Positions 24,962 through 32,779 are shown, counted from the stretch's first letter. The stretch is DNA of 34,576 nucleotides from Acidobacteria bacterium 13_2_20CM_57_17 (GCA_001914785.1 MNDE01000055.1:1-34576), one strand, 5' to 3'. The notes: generated by a model not told the origin, from the sequence alone. Made by a program: numbers and translations.

Positions 24962-24979
24962 TGTGAATATCCTGTAACA
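24962..24979 (+). promoter_or_regulatory. Pho-box-like direct repeat
   Basis: TGTGAAT and TGTAACA with a four-base spacer give the same 11-bp pitch as the other two boxes. It reads on the plus strand, away from the porin gene at 22932-24860 (102 bp from that start) and about 400 bp before the other porin, so its target is unclear. Confidence 0.35.
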
Positions 24980-25195
24980 ATCGCTGGGAACTCACGGGAA
25001 ACCATTGACGTATCAGAGGTTGCGGAACTCTTGGAATGTTAACAACAACGCGTGGAGGTCGAGAGGGGCCGAGAAAAGGATGTTCGAGTCGCGACTCGTC
25101 CGCTGGCACGTTGTAAAACAAACCAAGTCATCGGCAATCTCCAAAGGGCGGCTTCCTCTCTGCACCACGAGGAGGGACCAATTTCGGTGAGGAAA

Positions 25196-25225
25196 TCGTA
25201 TAGGCGAGAACGATTTGGGTCAAGC
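25196..25225 (+). repeat. Left copy of 30-bp direct repeat flanking the transporter module
   Basis: TCGT, A, then TAGGCGAGAACGATTTGGGT and CAAGC. The copy at 31676-31705 is identical except for G instead of A at the fifth base. The sequence just outside the repeat differs at each end. Confidence 0.85.
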
Positions 25226-25258
25226 TCCAGATTATGAAGACCTTGCATCAGTAGTATG

Positions 25259-25290
25259 GATTGTCACTCAAGAAGGATTTCTTGACAATC
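25259..25290 (+). repeat. Bulged inverted repeat overlapping the porin promoter
   Basis: GATTGTC (25259-25265) pairs with GACAATC (25284-25290), and inside it AAGAA pairs with TTCTT over a GGAT loop. The right arm covers the TTGACA -35, so it may be an operator for the plus-strand module. Confidence 0.5.
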
Positions 25291-25310
25291 GGCGGGTGGG
25301 TAGATATGTA
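25282..25310 (+). promoter_or_regulatory. Candidate sigma-70 promoter of the porin/ABC module
   Basis: TTGACA (25282-25287) and TATGTA (25305-25310) are separated by exactly 17 bp. The -35 is perfect and the -10 partial. It reads toward the porin gene at 25386. Confidence 0.5.
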
Positions 25311-25366
25311 GGGGGTGTTTTGGGCCCTACGTTTAGATGATCTGACTCGCACTCCCATTGCGAGTC
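25308..25366 (+). promoter_or_regulatory. Two leader hairpins before the porin start
   Basis: GTAGGG/CCCTAC (25308-25330) and GACTCGC/GCGAGTC (25344-25366) are perfect stems in what would be the 5' untranslated region. The second ends four bases before the AGGGGG ribosome binding site (25370-25375). Confidence 0.4.
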
Positions 25367-25385
25367 TTCAGGGGGATAAATCCAG

Positions 25386-27251
25386 ATGCGAATAAGACCA
25401 TTTCGAATCCTGATGTTTCTGCTGGTGTGTTCGCTCGTAACCGTGGCATGGAGTCAAACCGCACTTGCGCAACAGCGGACGGGCGATACGCCTGCCGTGA
25501 ATCCGCTGGTGCGCATGCTCCAAGCCAAGGGAATCCTAACCGCCGACGAGGTGACGCAACTCGCTCAGGCATCGTCTGCCAGCGATGCCGACCAGCGGCT
25601 TGCCAAGCTGCTCCTCATGAAGGGCGTAATCTCCCAAGCCGATTACGACCAGACATATCGCGTGCCTGTCAACAATGTGAACGTGGCGAGTGTCGCCCCC
25701 GCCAGGACGCCACCGCCCGAAGAACCGAAAGTAGTCCCCGCGATGACGCCACTGCGCGTCTTGCCGATTGACGTGCCAAAGCAAGGCGGGCTGATACCTG
25801 ATATCAAGCTGGGTAGTGGGGCGAGTATGAAGTTGTACGGGTTCTTCAAAGCCAGCGCGGTCGAAGACACGGCTTCGAGCGGGGGCGCCACATTCGGCAG
25901 CAACGACTTTCCGCTTCCGCTGCTGCTCGGCGACACGGGGCCCACATCCGACCCGCAATTCCATGTGAAGGCGCGCAGCTTTCGCGTAGGCAGCCAGTTC
26001 GAATGGGTTCCAAAAAACTCAAACCTGGTGCTCACTGGCAGGGTCGAAGCAGATTATGAAGGTGATTTTACAAATGCAAACAGCGTAAACATCAGCTCCG
26101 TCCGGAACGGCCAATTCCGAACACGGCTCGCATGGGCGCGGCTCGACACCAAGCTGCGTGGAAGCCTGCCATGGTTCGCGGAGTTCGGCCAGGATTGGGC
26201 CCTCTATTCTTCGAGCCTGCCAGCCCTGTACGAGACGACCGGGACGGCTATCGGCATGGGCGCTCTCTGGGAGCGCGTTCCCATGTTCCGTACGGGCGTT
26301 CAATTTCACAGTGGCGACCTGAAGATCCAACCTGAGTTCGCCATCGTGCTCCCCGTAGCCGGCTCAGCGGGTCTGACCGACGAGCAGCGCGCGCGGTTCG
26401 GCGACCGGGTAGGCGCGGAAAGCAACCAACCTGCCTTGGAGTCGCGGATCGTTTTGCAATTCCCGCTCTCGCATAGCTGGCAGGCTGTTGCACCGGCGCA
26501 ACTCATCGTCAGTGGCCACCATGCGCGGATGAATGAAATCCTCCCCGCCTCCGCGCTCCCGAACAACGTCATTGCCGGGACCACTGGTTGTGCCACACCT
26601 CCGTGCTCCGTTCTTACCACATTCCCACAGGGCGTCCAGGTGGGTAATCCTCAGAACATCTGGACGGCGGAGGCACAACTGCCAACACCGTGGGTTACCT
26701 GGGTGACGAAGTACTACAGCGGTGACGATATGCGGTTCCCCTTCGGCGGGCAACTCAACGATGTCTTCGCCGATCTGAACGGGACGACTTCTCTTGGGGC
26801 GGCGAATGCGGCGTTGAGCTTTAGCGGTCGCAGTATTCCGTTCGGTTGCGCCGGCGGAACTGTCGCGCCGCTGAACTGCAACGGCAGTCCCATCACCATT
26901 GCTAGTCTCCGTCCCATCCGCGGTGAAGGTGGCTTCTCCGAGCTGAGCTTCCCGCTGTCGCGAATCTTCCACGCCAACCCGAGCGGCCACAATGCAGGCT
27001 GGATGCTGCACGTTGCCTATGGCACGGACCGCGCAATCGCCAGGGACAGCCGCAAAGGAAACGGGCTGGCCCGCACCGACCTCGACACCGCGTCCCTCAC
27101 CTACAAAGTGAACGCCTGGATGTCCATCATCGACGAAGTGAGTTACATCGACACGCGAGCCGCAAACCACGGCGGGAAGACCTTCCGGGGCCTTCCGGCG
27201 ACTCAGGCCCACTCATGGCGCAACGAGTTCGGAACGATCTTCACATTCTGA
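25386..27251 (+). CDS. Outer-membrane porin-like beta-barrel protein
   Basis: A 621-residue exported protein. The signal peptide is MRIRPFRILMFLLVCSLVTV followed by a cleavage region ending ALA-QQ. Residues about 35-100 contain two short helical repeats (LVRMLQAKGILTADEVTQLAQ, AKLLLMKGVISQADYDQTY), a small N-terminal periplasmic module often placed before porin barrels. From about 140 the barrel begins (GASMKLYGFFKASAVEDTA) with many amphipathic strands (FRVGSQFEWVPKNSNLVLTGRVEADYEGDF, FRTRLAWARLDTKL) and ends EFGTIFTF, a terminal Phe typical of outer-membrane barrels. It heads the plus-strand transporter module, so it likely passes the same solute as the downstream ABC system. It is not closely similar to the coiled-coil porin at 22932-24860. 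Confidence 0.85.
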   Translation: MRIRPFRILMFLLVCSLVTVAWSQTALAQQRTGDTPAVNPLVRMLQAKGILTADEVTQLAQASSASDADQRLAKLLLMKGVISQADYDQTYRVPVNNVNVASVAPARTPPPEEPKVVPAMTPLRVLPIDVPKQGGLIPDIKLGSGASMKLYGFFKASAVEDTASSGGATFGSNDFPLPLLLGDTGPTSDPQFHVKARSFRVGSQFEWVPKNSNLVLTGRVEADYEGDFTNANSVNISSVRNGQFRTRLAWARLDTKLRGSLPWFAEFGQDWALYSSSLPALYETTGTAIGMGALWERVPMFRTGVQFHSGDLKIQPEFAIVLPVAGSAGLTDEQRARFGDRVGAESNQPALESRIVLQFPLSHSWQAVAPAQLIVSGHHARMNEILPASALPNNVIAGTTGCATPPCSVLTTFPQGVQVGNPQNIWTAEAQLPTPWVTWVTKYYSGDDMRFPFGGQLNDVFADLNGTTSLGAANAALSFSGRSIPFGCAGGTVAPLNCNGSPITIASLRPIRGEGGFSELSFPLSRIFHANPSGHNAGWMLHVAYGTDRAIARDSRKGNGLARTDLDTASLTYKVNAWMSIIDEVSYIDTRAANHGGKTFRGLPATQAHSWRNEFGTIFTF

Positions 27252-27315
27252 GCGAACCGAAGGTCAGCGGGAGGAAAACATCTCCCATTTGGTAACAGAC
27301 TGAGCGGGGCACGCG

Positions 27316-27356
27316 TTCTGCGGGACGGATGTTGCAGGCATTTCCGTCCCGCAGAA
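27316..27356 (+). repeat. 14-bp perfect intercistronic hairpin
   Basis: TTCTGCGGGACGGA and TCCGTCCCGCAGAA pair perfectly around a 13-base loop between the porin and the solute-binding protein gene. No T-tract follows, so it may protect the upstream mRNA or partly terminate, allowing unequal amounts of the two proteins. Confidence 0.7.
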
Positions 27357-27485
27357 ACGCTACGCCGCAGCAGTTTCAAGGAATTGACTCGCGCGCCTGC
27401 GCGGTAGCATCATCGGTTCGGGCAAGCACCTTCTTTTCTCGAAGTGAGCTTGTCCGGGCCCATCTGTTCCTGGGAGGGTAACAAG

Positions 27486-28829
27486 ATGGCGAAGAGAAAA
27501 CAGGAAGGGCTTTCACGCAGAGACTTTATCAAGTTGACCGGGAGCGGCGCTTTGGCGACCGGCGTGGGCTCCGGCCCATTCTTTTTGTTCCCGGAACGAG
27601 CAGCAGCCGAACAAAAAACGCTGAAAATTCTTCAGTGGAGCCATTTCGTCCCAGCGTACGACACCTGGTTCGACGGGACCTTCTGCAAACAATGGGGACA
27701 AAAACACGATACGAATGTCATCGTCGACCACATCAACCTTGTGGACCTTGCGGCCAAGGCGGCCTCTGAGGCCTCAGCGCGAAAGGGCCACGACCTGTTC
27801 ATGCTTCTTTCCCCGCCCGCGGCCTACGAAAAGCAAACGATTGACATGTCGCATGTATACCAGGAAGTGGAGAAGAAGCACGGCAAGAAGATCGATCTAG
27901 CGCATAAGTCCACCTACAATCCAAAAACCAACCGCTACTTCGCTTTTTCCGATTCCTACGTGCCTGATCCCGGCAACTGGCACAAGGACTGGTGGACCGA
28001 CGCGGGCTTCCCGAATGGCCCGGATACTTACGACGATCTGCGGGTCGGGGCCAAGAAAATCCGAGACAAGACGGCCCATCCCTGCGGGTTGGGGCTCTCA
28101 CAAGAACTCGATACCAGCATGGCCATGCGCGCACTACTTTGGTCCTTTGGCGGGGCCGAGCAGGATGAAGCTGGCAAGGTCACCATCAATTCCAAGGAGA
28201 CCATCGAAGCCTTGAAGTTCATGAAGGCGCTCTATCAGGAATCGGAAACACCCGAGGTATTCACATGGACTCCGCCATCCAACAACCAGGCCATGCTCGC
28301 CGGGCGCGTTTCTTACGTCGCGAACGCCATCTCCATCACTCGCCAGTCCGAACGCGAACATCTGCCAATTGACAGCAAGATCATGATCTGCGCGGCACCG
28401 AAAGGACCAGCGCGCCGCATCGCCGCCGAGCATGTCATGGACTGCTATCTCATCTGGGACTTCGCCGAAAACAAAGACGGCGCACAGCAATTCCTGATCG
28501 ATTTCATTGACGCCTTCCATGACTCTTTTATCGCCGGCCAGTTTTACAATTTTCCGTGCTTCCCCAGCACCGTACCTAACCTCAAACAGGAAATCTCCAA
28601 TGATCCGCGGGCCAGTCCCCCGGACAAATACAAAGTCCTCGGCAACGTTCTCGAATGGGCCACGAACGTCGGTTATCCCGGTTACGGCACCGCCGCCATT
28701 GACGAGGCTTTCAAAGCGTGGGTCATTCCCACGATGTTCGCCAAAGTAGCGCGCGGCGACGAGACCCCGGAGAATGCAGCCAAGGCTGCCGAAGAGGAAT
28801 ACAAGCGTATCTTTGCCAGATGGAAATAA
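27486..28829 (+). CDS. Extracellular solute-binding protein (family 1), Tat-exported
   Basis: A 447-residue periplasmic binding protein. ATG 27486 is chosen because GGGAGGG precedes it by seven bases and because it puts a Tat signal at the start: LSRRDFIKLTGSGALATGVG (twin Arg). The mature domain starts KTLKILQWSHFVPAYDTWFD, the typical first strand of family 1 sugar- and polyol-binding proteins, and has KDWWTDAGFPNGPDTYDDLRVGAKKI, a conserved family block. It is followed after 15 bp by the ATPase. Trp/Tyr/Asp residues in the cleft regions are compatible with a carbohydrate, polyol or glycerophosphodiester ligand. UgpB-type binding of glycerol-3-phosphate is possible given the phosphate locus around it, but it is not proven. 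Confidence 0.9.
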   Translation: MAKRKQEGLSRRDFIKLTGSGALATGVGSGPFFLFPERAAAEQKTLKILQWSHFVPAYDTWFDGTFCKQWGQKHDTNVIVDHINLVDLAAKAASEASARKGHDLFMLLSPPAAYEKQTIDMSHVYQEVEKKHGKKIDLAHKSTYNPKTNRYFAFSDSYVPDPGNWHKDWWTDAGFPNGPDTYDDLRVGAKKIRDKTAHPCGLGLSQELDTSMAMRALLWSFGGAEQDEAGKVTINSKETIEALKFMKALYQESETPEVFTWTPPSNNQAMLAGRVSYVANAISITRQSEREHLPIDSKIMICAAPKGPARRIAAEHVMDCYLIWDFAENKDGAQQFLIDFIDAFHDSFIAGQFYNFPCFPSTVPNLKQEISNDPRASPPDKYKVLGNVLEWATNVGYPGYGTAAIDEAFKAWVIPTMFAKVARGDETPENAAKAAEEEYKRIFARWK

Positions 28830-28844
28830 CAGGGCGGAAAACCG

Positions 28845-29882
28845 ATGGCTGTCGTTGAGACACGCGATCTGACAAAGGTATTCAAGGAAGGACAACTCGG
28901 AGCCGTCAACCACGTGAACCTCGAGACTCGCGAAGGCGAGTTCTTGGTTTTCCTCGGGCCCTCAGGATCGGGAAAAACGACGCTTTTGCGAATGATCGCC
29001 GGGCTGGAAACGCCCACTTCTGGCGAAATCCTCATCGGCGGCCAGGTCGTCAATGACCTCTCGCCGCGCGAACGCCGCATCGCCATGGTCTTCCAGAGCT
29101 ATGCGCTCTATCCACATCTCTCGGTTTACAAAAACATTGCCTTTCCGCTGAAGGCGCAAAATGTAAAAAAAGAACTCCATAAGGAAAAGGTCGAATGGGC
29201 GGCGTCACTTCTCGGCATTGGTGCGCTTCTCGATCGGAAGCCGCGCGAGCTCTCGGGTGGTGAGCGGCAGAGGGTCGCTCTGGCCCGCGCGATCGTCCGC
29301 GAACCGGCCGTCTTTCTTCTCGACGAGCCCCTCTCCAACCTCGACGCCAAGCTCCGCGCCTCCGCGCGTGAAGAGCTTGAGCGTTTTCATCGCCGCGTCG
29401 GTACGACAACGATCTACGTTACGCACGATCAGGTGGAAGCCATGGCGATGGGCGACCGGGTCATGGTGCTCAATAAAGGTGTGGTTCGGCAGCTCGGCAC
29501 TCCCACTGATGTCTATGACAATCCCGCTGACACTTTTGTCGCCACTTTCCTTGGCTCGCCGCCGATGAACCTCGCCGAGCTTGGGGACGTAATCGTGGGG
29601 TTCCGCCCGGAGCATTTCCGTCCCGCGCCCACGATTTCCGATGCCGCGGTTCCGTTCCGCTTCAAGGTTGAAAATATCGAATACTTGGGTTCGGAGTGGA
29701 TTGTTTCCGGCACCTTGGTCGGGGAGAAGCTTGAGGGGAAGAAAGTCTTCTCGCGCCTTTCCTCTGCGCAGAATCTCCAGTTGGGCTGCATGTATGACTT
29801 CGCCGTGCCGCAGTCTTACCTGAAATTTTTCGACCGCTCTTCCGAAAAGCGCGTCGCGCCGAGGGTCGTCTCGTGGCACTAG
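28845..29882 (+). CDS. CUT1-type ABC transporter ATPase (MalK/UgpC-like)
   Basis: A 345-residue ATPase. Walker A is GPSGSGKTT, the Q-loop region VFQSYALYPHLSVYKNIAFPL is typical of MalK/UgpC, the signature is LSGGERQRVALARA, Walker B is VFLLDEPLSNLDAKLR, and the switch is VTHDQVEAMAMGD. A C-terminal TOBE-type domain follows (VGFRPEHFRP, VENIEYLGSEWIVSGTL). It is shorter than many MalK proteins, so the regulatory domain is compact. It overlaps the first permease gene by 10 bp. Confidence 0.93.
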   Translation: MAVVETRDLTKVFKEGQLGAVNHVNLETREGEFLVFLGPSGSGKTTLLRMIAGLETPTSGEILIGGQVVNDLSPRERRIAMVFQSYALYPHLSVYKNIAFPLKAQNVKKELHKEKVEWAASLLGIGALLDRKPRELSGGERQRVALARAIVREPAVFLLDEPLSNLDAKLRASAREELERFHRRVGTTTIYVTHDQVEAMAMGDRVMVLNKGVVRQLGTPTDVYDNPADTFVATFLGSPPMNLAELGDVIVGFRPEHFRPAPTISDAAVPFRFKVENIEYLGSEWIVSGTLVGEKLEGKKVFSRLSSAQNLQLGCMYDFAVPQSYLKFFDRSSEKRVAPRVVSWH

Positions 29883-30787
29883 CTAGCAACAAAATAAAGT
29901 CCATCGGTGCGGCGCAGAGCCCGTTGCTGGGCGCTGCCATGTTTTCACCCGCGGTTCTCTACATCTTGCTGCTCGTCGGCGGACCATTTTTTCTTGCTAT
30001 CTTTTATGCCTTCAGCGACGCCCGGATCGGCAACGCCGAAATGCATTTTGTTGGCCTGGAAAATTTCCGCAGCATCTTGCAAAGCCCCAGTTTTCGTGTC
30101 GCTATCCGCAATTCGTTTATCTTCACCATCTGCTCGCAAATTGTCGTGACCGTCGGCGCCAATATTCTAGCCATTTCCCTGGAAAAGACCTTCCGCGGCC
30201 GCGGCTTGATCCGTTTTCTGATTCTTCTGCCCTGGGTTGCGCCCATCGCGCTCGGCGCCATCGGCTGGAAATGGATCCTTGATTCGATTTACAGCGTGAT
30301 CACCTGGGCCCTCGTGGCCGTGCACATTTACAAGCCCTTTAGCGCTCCCATGTGGCTTGGGGAGCCTCGGCTCGCCATCGCTTCCGTGCTCTTGGTACAC
30401 AGTTGGCGTCTTATGCCCTTCTCCACGGTCATCTTGCTTGCGGGGCGCACGGCTATCCCCAAGGACATTCCGGAGGCCGCCGCGGTTGATGGCGCCGGCT
30501 TCTGGCGCACGCAACTCCAGATTGTTATCCCCATGATGCGGCCGATCATCAGCGTTGCCGTGCTCTTTGGCCTTATCTTCACTTTTACGGACATGACCGT
30601 GGTCTACATCCTTACTGCTGGCGGGCCGTTCGACTCCACGCAGACCCTGCCTTCGCTGGCTTTTGCATTGGGCATTCAGGGCAGCGACCTTGCCGCAGGC
30701 GCCGCGATTTCGCTCTTCCTTGTTCCTTTGCTGGTGATTATTGCCTATTTCATGCTGCGCGTGGCGCATCGGGCTGAGGTGAACTGA
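29873..30787 (+). CDS. CUT1-type ABC permease 1 (MalF/UgpA-like)
   Basis: A 304-residue inner-membrane permease with six predicted helices. It starts inside the ATPase gene and has the FSPAVLYILLLVGGPFFLAIFYAF first helix followed by the usual periplasmic FVGLENFRSIL. The EAA loop EAAAVDGAGFWRTQLQIVIPMMRP contacts the ATPase. GPFDSTQTLPSLAFALG is the conserved MalF-type C-terminal loop. Its stop overlaps the start of the second permease by one base (TGATG). Confidence 0.93.
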   Translation: MALASNKIKSIGAAQSPLLGAAMFSPAVLYILLLVGGPFFLAIFYAFSDARIGNAEMHFVGLENFRSILQSPSFRVAIRNSFIFTICSQIVVTVGANILAISLEKTFRGRGLIRFLILLPWVAPIALGAIGWKWILDSIYSVITWALVAVHIYKPFSAPMWLGEPRLAIASVLLVHSWRLMPFSTVILLAGRTAIPKDIPEAAAVDGAGFWRTQLQIVIPMMRPIISVAVLFGLIFTFTDMTVVYILTAGGPFDSTQTLPSLAFALGIQGSDLAAGAAISLFLVPLLVIIAYFMLRVAHRAEVN

Positions 30788-31635
30788 TGGCCAAAGGAAT
30801 TTCCCGGCGCTTCTGGGGCAAGCTCGTCCACGTTCTCGTGCTGACCACTTTTACGATCTTGCTGGCTTTCCCTTTCTATTGGATGTTGATCACTAGCTTC
30901 AAGCAGAATCTCGATCTTTACACGATGGAGAACAACCCCTTCCTTTTTAATACCAAGCCTACTCTTGATCATGTGAAGTTCCTTTTCACAGAAACCAGAT
31001 TCGTCCGCTGGCTGGGCAACACCGCGTTCGTCGGTGTCGTCGTTGTTGCCATCACCTTGGTGCTGGCCGTTCCTGCTGCCTACTCACTGGCCAGGCTTTC
31101 GGGGCGCTGGGGAGAGCGCCTCGGCATCGGCATCTTTCTTACCTATCTCGTCCCGCCGACCTTGCTCTTCATTCCACTTTCCAGGGTTGTGGCATACCTC
31201 GGCCTGCAAGACTCCTTGTGGGCGCTGATTCTCGTCTACCCCACATTCACCGTGCCCTTTTCCATTTGGCTTCTGATGGGTTTCTTCAAGTCGATCCCCA
31301 AGGAGCTGGAAGACGCGGCGATGGTGGACGGGCTCACGCGCTTCGGTGCTTTTGTCAAACTGGTGATTCCCATTTCCGTGTCGGGAATTCTCACCGTGGT
31401 GATCTTCACGTTTACCCTGGTAACCCAGGAATTTGTCTATGCTTTGACGTTCATCTCTTCCGAATCGAATCAGATGATCGGGACGGGCATCCCCATCTTT
31501 TTAGTTCGCGGAGATGTCTACTACTGGGGAGCGCTGATGGCGGCCTGCCTGATCGCCAGTCTTCCCATCGCGTTTATGTACAACCTGTTCCTTGACCGTT
31601 TCATTGCCGGCTTTACCGTCGGCGCTGTCAAGTAG
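30787..31635 (+). CDS. CUT1-type ABC permease 2 (MalG/UgpE-like)
   Basis: A 282-residue permease, the last gene of the module. A first helix VLVLTTFTILLAFPFYWMLITSFK with the FPFYWM motif is diagnostic of MalG-type partners, as is NTAFVGVVVVAITLVLAVPAAYSLARL. The EAA loop is ELEDAAMVDGLTRFGAFVKLVIPISVSG. The start overlaps the preceding stop by one base, so synthesis of the two permeases is coupled. No sugar-degrading enzyme, regulator or further gene follows before the right repeat copy. Confidence 0.93.
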   Translation: MAKGISRRFWGKLVHVLVLTTFTILLAFPFYWMLITSFKQNLDLYTMENNPFLFNTKPTLDHVKFLFTETRFVRWLGNTAFVGVVVVAITLVLAVPAAYSLARLSGRWGERLGIGIFLTYLVPPTLLFIPLSRVVAYLGLQDSLWALILVYPTFTVPFSIWLLMGFFKSIPKELEDAAMVDGLTRFGAFVKLVIPISVSGILTVVIFTFTLVTQEFVYALTFISSESNQMIGTGIPIFLVRGDVYYWGALMAACLIASLPIAFMYNLFLDRFIAGFTVGAVK

Positions 31636-31675
31636 CGATCAGGACCCAGATTCGAGGCTTATCTCAGGCCTGCAG

Positions 31676-31705
31676 TCGTGTAGGCGAGAACGATTTGGGT
31701 CAAGC
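31676..31705 (+). repeat. Right copy of 30-bp direct repeat flanking the transporter module
   Basis: Identical to 25196-25225 except for one base, in the same orientation, 6480 bp away. It lies 41 bp past the last permease stop. Confidence 0.85.
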
Positions 31706-31770
31706 GATAAACTCAGCGGCTGCCTGCCCTGAGCGGAGTCGAACGGTCAACTATCGAAGAGGGAGGAGAT

Positions 31771-31801
31771 GGGGACCGGAGCCAGGGGTGCACCGGTCCC
31801 C
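31771..31801. repeat. 9-bp perfect hairpin between permease and phoU2
   Basis: GGGGACCGG and CCGGTCCCC pair perfectly over a 13-base loop, between two convergent genes. No T-tract follows on either strand, so a simple rho-independent terminator is unlikely. Just before it, CCTGAGCGGAGTCGAACGG (about 31730) resembles a dispersed bacterial repeat. Confidence 0.5.
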
Positions 31802-31823
31802 GAGGTAGGACCTTACGTGAAGA

Positions 31824-32627
31824 TCAAGCGCGCTCAGTGTTGCAGGCCGGAGTCACGCCTGAATGAAGGACGTGTGAATTCTCGGTGATGGCAGAATCCG
31901 GAGCGGGTGCTGAATCGGTCTGTTCACTCTGGCTGGGGCGGACTTCCAGACCGCGGCCGTGACGGACGTCAAGTCCGCGGACCCAGAAGATGATGTCTTC
32001 GGCAATGTTGGTGGCATGGTCCGCGATACGCTCGAGGTGACGCGTGGCAAGAATGAATTGCATGCCAGGGCTCACCAGCTTGGGCTCCTGAGTCATGTGC
32101 TGGAGCAACTTCTCGAAAATGCGGTCTCGGTATTGATCGACCACATCGTCACTTTCGAGAACCTGGGTGGCCATCTCCACGTTGCGGAAAATGAGCGCGC
32201 CGAGACTTTTGCTGACCATGGCGCGCACCGCGGAGGCCATCGGGGCCAGTTCCTCGGGAATCTGCGCGCCCTGCATTTCGCGGAGGGAGACGACCCGCTC
32301 GGCGAGATTCACCGCGATATCGCCGATGCGCTCGAGGTCATTGGTGATTTTCAGGGCGGCGACAATGAGCCGCATCTCGTCATCCGAAAACGAGCCGCGA
32401 CGGAGCAGCCGGATCGCATGCTCATCGATGACAATTTCCATTTCATTGATGCGGGGCTCGAGGAGGAACACTTCGCCGGGGAGAACACTGGTGCGTGGAT
32501 TCTCAAGACTGACGATGGCGTCAAGGGCGCGGTTCATGGCCCCTTCAACGGTACGCGCCATAGAAACGAGATAGTTCACCAAGGTGTCGTAAAGCACGAC
32601 TTCCGTGAGTCCAGCGGTTGCTCCCAT
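31824..32627 (-). CDS. Second PhoU-family protein
   Basis: A 267-residue PhoU-type protein. ATG 32627 follows AGAGGAGACCA. Both PhoU metal-site repeats are present: ITNDLERIGDIAVNLAERV and TRHLERIADHATNIAEDII, with Ala replacing Gly in the second (ERIAD). Compared with the copy at 18200-18865 it has a shifted N-terminus with VLPGEVFLLEPRINEMEIVIDEHAIRLLRRG and a C-terminal tail of about 50 residues rich in Ser/Glu/Pro that looks disordered. It lies downstream of phoR on the same strand and has its own Pho box. It may tune PhoR or Pst differently from the canonical PhoU; which of the two is the main regulator cannot be read from sequence. Confidence 0.9.
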   Translation of the reverse strand: MGATAGLTEVVLYDTLVNYLVSMARTVEGAMNRALDAIVSLENPRTSVLPGEVFLLEPRINEMEIVIDEHAIRLLRRGSFSDDEMRLIVAALKITNDLERIGDIAVNLAERVVSLREMQGAQIPEELAPMASAVRAMVSKSLGALIFRNVEMATQVLESDDVVDQYRDRIFEKLLQHMTQEPKLVSPGMQFILATRHLERIADHATNIAEDIIFWVRGLDVRHGRGLEVRPSQSEQTDSAPAPDSAITENSHVLHSGVTPACNTERA

Positions 32628-32672
32628 TGGTCTCCTCTTGGAAGGGAAGGCATACTTCCCCTCGTACGCAAA

Positions 32673-32705
32673 ATTCTGCGCCGGAAATGGTTACAGCTTG
32701 TTCAC
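32673..32705 (-). promoter_or_regulatory. Pho box and -10 of the second phoU
   Basis: On the minus strand GTGAACA-AGCT-GTAACCA (32688-32705) has the 11-bp pitch of a Pho box, and CAGAAT (32673-32678) lies nine bases downstream as a -10. The box ends 61 bp before the start codon, the same distance as at pstS. A hairpin GGGAAG/CTTCCC (32644-32660) follows in the leader. Confidence 0.65.
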
Positions 32706-32779
32706 ACAATTGTGAAAATGGTGCAAAAGAAGGGATTTAGATGGCGGCTGAACTTTTCGTCGTAATTCCTCCGGATGCA

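Larger units (their letters stand above)
24861..25385. other. Long gene-free gap between two divergent porin genes
   Basis: No reading frame here looks coding. In order it contains the minus-strand porin leader, a Pho-box-like pair (24962-24979), the left copy of a 30-bp direct repeat (25196-25225), a bulged hairpin (25259-25290) overlapping a promoter, and two leader hairpins of the plus-strand porin. Confidence 0.6.

Noticed and set aside
25005..25190. Short plus-strand frame in the porin-porin gap
   Set aside because: No ribosome binding site, no protein-like composition, and it runs up to the direct repeat.
31771..31801. Rho-independent terminator between the permease and phoU2
   Set aside because: The stem is strong but no T-tract follows on either strand, so it is listed only as a hairpin.
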